Origin: Legionella genomosp. 1
GTDB lineage: Bacteria; Pseudomonadota; Gammaproteobacteria; Legionellales; Legionellaceae
Length of the DNA stretch: 10,216 nucleotides
Direction of reading: 5' to 3'
Assembly (NCBI GenBank): GCA_945862275.1
Contig: CAMAYA010000026.1
Coordinates: 1-10,216 of the forward strand
Every line of letters starts with the position of its first letter. The first letter of the stretch is position 1. Positions 7,087 through 10,216 of this stretch are shown here, piece after piece. Made by a program: the position numbers and the translations under genes. The notes under the pieces are model-generated. The model was not told the DNA's origin and ran no database searches. It worked only from the letters and a program-made list of their open reading frames with translations.

Positions 7087-8592
7087 ATGCAGCATTTGCT
7101 TAATGTATTAATTTGGTTGCCCATTATTGGAGGTGCTGTTGTAGCGCTCACCGGTGATGATAGCAAGCCTAATTTAGCGCGATTAACGTCTTTGGCAATT
7201 GTATTGTTGACGCTAATCTTATGTGTTCCGTTGATAGCCGGATTTGATATCAATGCCACTGCCATGCAATACGTGGATGAGATGGATTGGATGCCTTCAT
7301 TGGGCATTCAGTACAGCTTGGGCATTGATGGTTTATCACTGCTGTTGATTGTTTTGAGTATCTTCACCAATCTGATTGTGATTTTGGCCACTTGGACCAG
7401 TATAAAAAAACGTGTAGGCCAATATCTGGCTGCTTTCTTAATCATGCAAGGCCTGTTGGTCGGTGTTTTTTCGGCCATGGATGCAGTGGTATTTTACATA
7501 TTTTGGGAAGCAACGTTGATTCCGATGTACTTAATCATTGGAATATGGGGTTCTGAAAACCGTGTCTATGCTGCGATCAAGTTCTTTTTATATACGTTCT
7601 TAGGCTCAGTGCTCATGTTGGCGGCCTTTTTATACTTAGGCTTTTTAGCCGGCACGTTTAACATTGAAACGCTGTATGGGATTAAGTTAGGCGCTACGGC
7701 ACAAACACTGATATTTATTGCCTTTTTTCTTGGCTTCGCCATCAAAATCCCTATGTTTCCGGTCCATACTTGGTTGCCTGATGCACATACCGAGGCGCCG
7801 GCGGGTGGTTCAGTGGTGTTGGCCGCTATTCTATTAAAGCTGGGCGCGTACGGGTTTATTCGGTTTGCATTGCCCATTGTGCCGGATGCATGCAGTGAAT
7901 ATGCGATGTGGATGGTTGCATTGTCATTGATTGCCGTGGTTTATGTTGGTTTAATCGCAGTCGTTCAACAAGACGTGAAACGTCTGATTGCTTATTCGTC
8001 TATTTCTCATATGGGGTTTGTTACCTTAGGTTGCTTTGCTATTTTTGCGGTCGCCAAACAAGGCCATTTAAATGGTGCCGGCTTGCTCCTGGAAGGGGCC
8101 ATTGTAATCATGGTGTCGCATGCATTTGTTTCCAGTGCAATGTTCGCAGGTGTTGGCTTTATATATGACCGCATGCACACACGACAAATCAAGGATTTTG
8201 GTGGGATTGTAAATAGCATGCCCATCTTTGCATCGTTCTTTATGTTGTTTGCCATGGCCAATGCCGGATTGCCCGGCACCTCCGGCTTTGTTGGGGAATT
8301 CATGGTGATTCTTGGCAGTATTGATGCGGGCTTTTGGGTTGCTTTTTGGGCAGCCAGCACCTTGATCATTGGTGCGGGTTATACGCTATGGATGTACAAG
8401 CGCGTTATTTTTGGTGCAGTAGTCAATCCGCAGGTGGCAGCACTGCGAGATCTCAACGGCTTTGAAATGAGTGCTTATGTCTTATTGGCGCTAATGGTCA
8501 TTAGCATGGGCGTATATCCAAAACCGATGCTGGACTATGTGCATCACACCGTAGCGCATACGTTAACGCTAGCGAATCAATCAAAACTATAG
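7087..8592 (+). CDS. nuoM: NADH-quinone oxidoreductase subunit M (NuoM)
   Basis: NuoM is the middle antiporter-like subunit of the membrane arm, with about 14 membrane helices; the 501-residue length is typical (E. coli 509). The key residues are E141 in FWEATLIPMYLIIGIWG (E. coli E144), K220 in IKIPMFPVHTWLPDAHTEAPAGGS (E. coli K234) and K251 in AAILLKLGAYGF (E. coli K265). The second-half motif VVQQDVKRLIAYSSISHMGF is also present. The start ATG 7087 follows a purine-rich site AAGGTGAG (7076-7083) in the 14-base gap after nuoL. The stop is 11 bases before nuoN. It is paralogous to NuoL and NuoN, and the membrane position and operon order separate the three clearly. Confidence 0.98.
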   Translation: MQHLLNVLIWLPIIGGAVVALTGDDSKPNLARLTSLAIVLLTLILCVPLIAGFDINATAMQYVDEMDWMPSLGIQYSLGIDGLSLLLIVLSIFTNLIVILATWTSIKKRVGQYLAAFLIMQGLLVGVFSAMDAVVFYIFWEATLIPMYLIIGIWGSENRVYAAIKFFLYTFLGSVLMLAAFLYLGFLAGTFNIETLYGIKLGATAQTLIFIAFFLGFAIKIPMFPVHTWLPDAHTEAPAGGSVVLAAILLKLGAYGFIRFALPIVPDACSEYAMWMVALSLIAVVYVGLIAVVQQDVKRLIAYSSISHMGFVTLGCFAIFAVAKQGHLNGAGLLLEGAIVIMVSHAFVSSAMFAGVGFIYDRMHTRQIKDFGGIVNSMPIFASFFMLFAMANAGLPGTSGFVGEFMVILGSIDAGFWVAFWAASTLIIGAGYTLWMYKRVIFGAVVNPQVAALRDLNGFEMSAYVLLALMVISMGVYPKPMLDYVHHTVAHTLTLANQSKL

Positions 8593-8603
8593 GTTAATTT
8601 GAC

Positions 8604-10043
8604 ATGACAGGATTACTCGAAAATATTCACCTGGCTTTACCTGAAATCATCATTTTGGTGACGGCATGCGTTGCGTTGTTGGGCGATTTGTTTATACGCC
8701 GTTGGGTTCCATCCATTGCCTTTATTTGTGCGGGCTTTGGGTTAGGCTTGGCGGCCTTGGTCAGCTTCTTATTTTTAGGCCAATTTAACATCACGATTTT
8801 GAATGGCTTGTTTATCAGTGATGATATGGGGCAATTGATGAAATTGTTTATATATCTCGCCGTGTTTTTGAGTTTTCTTTATTCCAAGGATTATTTAAAA
8901 GAGCGTCAAATGCCATCGGGTGATTATTACGTGTTGGGATTATTCTCAACGCTGGGGATGATGACGTTGGTATCGGCTCATTCGCTTCTCACCATTTACT
9001 TAGGCCTTGAGCTGCTATCGCTGCCTTTGTATGCGCTGACGGCCATTCGGCGCACCAATGGCGATGGTTCAGAAGCGGCTATGAAATACTTTGTTATGGG
9101 GGCGATAGCGTCTGGCATGTTGCTGTATGGCATGTCGTTGTTGTATGGTGCAACAGGCTATTTGGATTTGCATGACATTGCCACGGTGATTGCATCGACC
9201 GACCTTTCAGAGCGCGGCATGCTGTCTTACGCATTGGTATTTATTGTGGCGGGCGTGGGCTTCAAATTGGCAGCCATGCCTTTTCACATGTGGGCGCCAG
9301 ACGTGTATGCCGGCGCGCCCAGCTCCGTGACCTTATTTATCAGTGCCGCCCCTAAAATTGCAGCGCTTGGCATGGCACTTCGTTTATTCACGATGGGCTT
9401 AATGGATATAGTGGCTCAGTGGCAGCAATTGGTGCTTATCTTGGCGCTCTTGTCTGCAGGCGCTGGCAATCTGTTTGCTATTGCACAAAGCAACATCAAG
9501 CGCATGTTCGCTTATTCGGCCATTTCGCATGCGGGCTATGCCTTGTTTGGTATTTTAGCCGCGACAACGGCAGGATTTGCAGCATCGTTATATTATATTC
9601 TAGTGTATTCCATCATGTCCGCAGCCGCTTTTGGGTTGATTGTTTTGATGTCGCGTGCAGGCGTTGAAGTGGAGCAGATCGACGATCTCAAAGGCTTGAA
9701 CAAACGCAATCCGTGGCTTGCTTTCCTGATGATGTTGGTGATGTTATCCATGGCCGGTGTGCCGCCTACCGTTGGATTTTTTACAAAATTATTGGTTCTT
9801 AAAGCGCTGGTTGATGTTCAAATGACATGGGTAGCGGTGATGGGCCTGGTTTTTGCTGTGATTGGCGCCTATTATTACCTGCGCATCATCAAAGTGATGT
9901 ATTTTGACGATGCCGTCGATGCAACACCTGTGAAGCTACCGCGCACAACGATGACGGTATTTTCGGTCAATTGTTTGTCGTTGCTCTTCTTAGGCATTTT
10001 TCCAGGGGCATTGATTAGTGCATGCTTGAGCGCATTTTCGTGA
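8604..10043 (+). CDS. nuoN: NADH-quinone oxidoreductase subunit N (NuoN)
   Basis: NuoN is the third antiporter-like subunit (479 residues; E. coli 485), placed in the membrane arm between NuoM and NuoK. Conserved proton-path residues are E136 in YLGLELLSLPLYAL (E. coli E133), K221 in GVGFKLAAMPFHMWAPDVYAGAP (E. coli K217), K251 in SAAPKIAALGM (E. coli K247) and K395 in TVGFFTKLLVLKAL. About 14 hydrophobic helices span the whole length. The ATG at 8604 has only a weak ribosome site (AGGT at 8591-8594, overlapping the nuoM stop), so translation may rely on coupling to nuoM. This is the last gene of the operon. Its stop lies 1 base from the stop of the convergent minus-strand gene. Confidence 0.98.
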   Translation: MTGLLENIHLALPEIIILVTACVALLGDLFIRRWVPSIAFICAGFGLGLAALVSFLFLGQFNITILNGLFISDDMGQLMKLFIYLAVFLSFLYSKDYLKERQMPSGDYYVLGLFSTLGMMTLVSAHSLLTIYLGLELLSLPLYALTAIRRTNGDGSEAAMKYFVMGAIASGMLLYGMSLLYGATGYLDLHDIATVIASTDLSERGMLSYALVFIVAGVGFKLAAMPFHMWAPDVYAGAPSSVTLFISAAPKIAALGMALRLFTMGLMDIVAQWQQLVLILALLSAGAGNLFAIAQSNIKRMFAYSAISHAGYALFGILAATTAGFAASLYYILVYSIMSAAAFGLIVLMSRAGVEVEQIDDLKGLNKRNPWLAFLMMLVMLSMAGVPPTVGFFTKLLVLKALVDVQMTWVAVMGLVFAVIGAYYYLRIIKVMYFDDAVDATPVKLPRTTMTVFSVNCLSLLFLGIFPGALISACLSAFS

Positions 10044-10044
10044 G

Positions 10045-10080
10045 TTAACCCATTATCTCATGGTTCCACAATTGGGTTAA
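10045..10080. repeat. Inverted repeat just after nuoN, possible weak terminator
   Basis: The 8-base arms TTAACCCA (10045-10052) and TGGGTTAA (10073-10080) are perfect reverse complements separated by 20 bases. Allowing one bulged T extends the stem by two pairs. The left arm contains the stop codon of the minus-strand gene and the repeat begins 1 base after the nuoN stop. Neither strand shows a T-tract after the stem, so this is not a classic intrinsic terminator. It may slow polymerase, protect the 3' end of the message, or be chance. Confidence 0.35.
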
Positions 10081-10216
10081 AAACGTATGCCATGGCAAGA
10101 TATGGATGGTTAAATCGGCGCTAATCACCAAATCACGGGGGCGTTTGTCTTGTGAGATCACAATGGCTTTTGCATGAGGATGCTCTTCACAGAAGGCAAT
10201 CAAACCCTTGAGGTCT
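10045..10216 (-). CDS. Probable COG1373-type ATPase with DUF4143 C-terminus, 3' part only
   Basis: On the minus strand an open frame enters from the right edge and ends at TAA (plus-strand 10047-10045), giving the last 56 residues of a protein whose start is outside the window. The visible sequence runs DLKGLIAFCEEHPHAKAIVI, then SQDKRPRDLVISADLTIHIL, then PWHTFLTQLWNHEIMG. The pattern (KGL-x-AF-x-EEHP-x-AKAIVIS-x-D, then a short beta strand, then hIhhLPW-x-xFL-x-xLW) resembles the C-terminal end of AAA-type ATPases with a DUF4143, nuclease-like region. Members of that family are common, often accessory, and mostly of unknown role. This is recognition from memory on a short fragment; the P-loop domain that would prove it lies beyond the window. 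The gene is convergent with nuoN, almost stop to stop, so it is not part of the nuo operon. Confidence 0.6.
   Translation of the reverse strand, partial: DLKGLIAFCEEHPHAKAIVISQDKRPRDLVISADLTIHILPWHTFLTQLWNHEIMG

Noticed and set aside
7908..8168. Plus-strand frame-shifted open frames inside nuoM (7908-8168), nuoN (9419-9667) and nuoI (3874-4107)
   Set aside because: They are out-of-frame readings of intact genes, rich in Cys, Arg and Trp as is typical of shadow frames; the main frames show no break that would need a frameshift.
8007..8369. Minus-strand open frame of 120 codons inside nuoM, with similar antisense frames over nuoG, nuoH, nuoI, nuoJ, nuoK, nuoL and nuoM
   Set aside because: These lie opposite strongly conserved complex I genes, have compositions expected from reverse-reading membrane-protein codons, and show no recognisable domain or ribosome binding site.
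7087..10043. Repeated similarity between nuoM and nuoN (and nuoL)
   Set aside because: This is the known ancient paralogy of antiporter-like complex I subunits, not a recent duplication.

Overview
The window is almost entirely the distal part of a bacterial nuo operon, which encodes the proton-pumping NADH:quinone oxidoreductase (respiratory complex I). Reading along the + strand it holds the 3' end of nuoF, then complete nuoG, nuoH, nuoI, nuoJ, nuoK, nuoL, nuoM and nuoN. The order is the canonical one, with no foreign gene inserted. A short 3' fragment of a convergent minus-strand gene, probably a COG1373-type ATPase with a DUF4143 C-terminal region, fills the last 170 bases.

Layout: 1-281 and 284-2632 encode the end of the FMN/Fe-S subunit and the large Fe-S subunit of the NADH-oxidising module (NuoF, NuoG). 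2647-3669 and 3669-4190 encode NuoH and NuoI, which link the Fe-S chain to the membrane arm at the quinone site. 4202-10043 encode the remaining membrane arm: the small subunits NuoJ and NuoK, then the three antiporter-like subunits NuoL, NuoM and NuoN. Neighbouring genes lie 2-14 bases apart or overlap (nuoH/nuoI share one base, nuoJ/nuoK share four), so they are surely co-transcribed and partly translationally coupled. The promoter and nuoA-E must lie upstream of the window. No stretch over 300 bases lacks a gene.

Electrons from NADH pass from FMN and the N3 cluster in NuoF through the NuoG and NuoI Fe-S clusters to quinone at the NuoH interface. The released energy drives proton translocation through NuoH/J/K and NuoL/M/N. 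All cluster ligands and key membrane Glu/Lys residues I checked are present. NuoG lacks the ligands for the extra N7 cluster found in E. coli.

The organism looks like a gammaproteobacterium with moderate G+C (mid-40s percent by eye). The protein style (782-residue NuoG without N7, long NuoL, compact operon) recalls Legionella/Coxiella-type bacteria more than enterics; this placement is an impression from memory, not a search result. I see no undescribed system here. The only non-housekeeping item is the partial convergent ATPase gene at the right edge.
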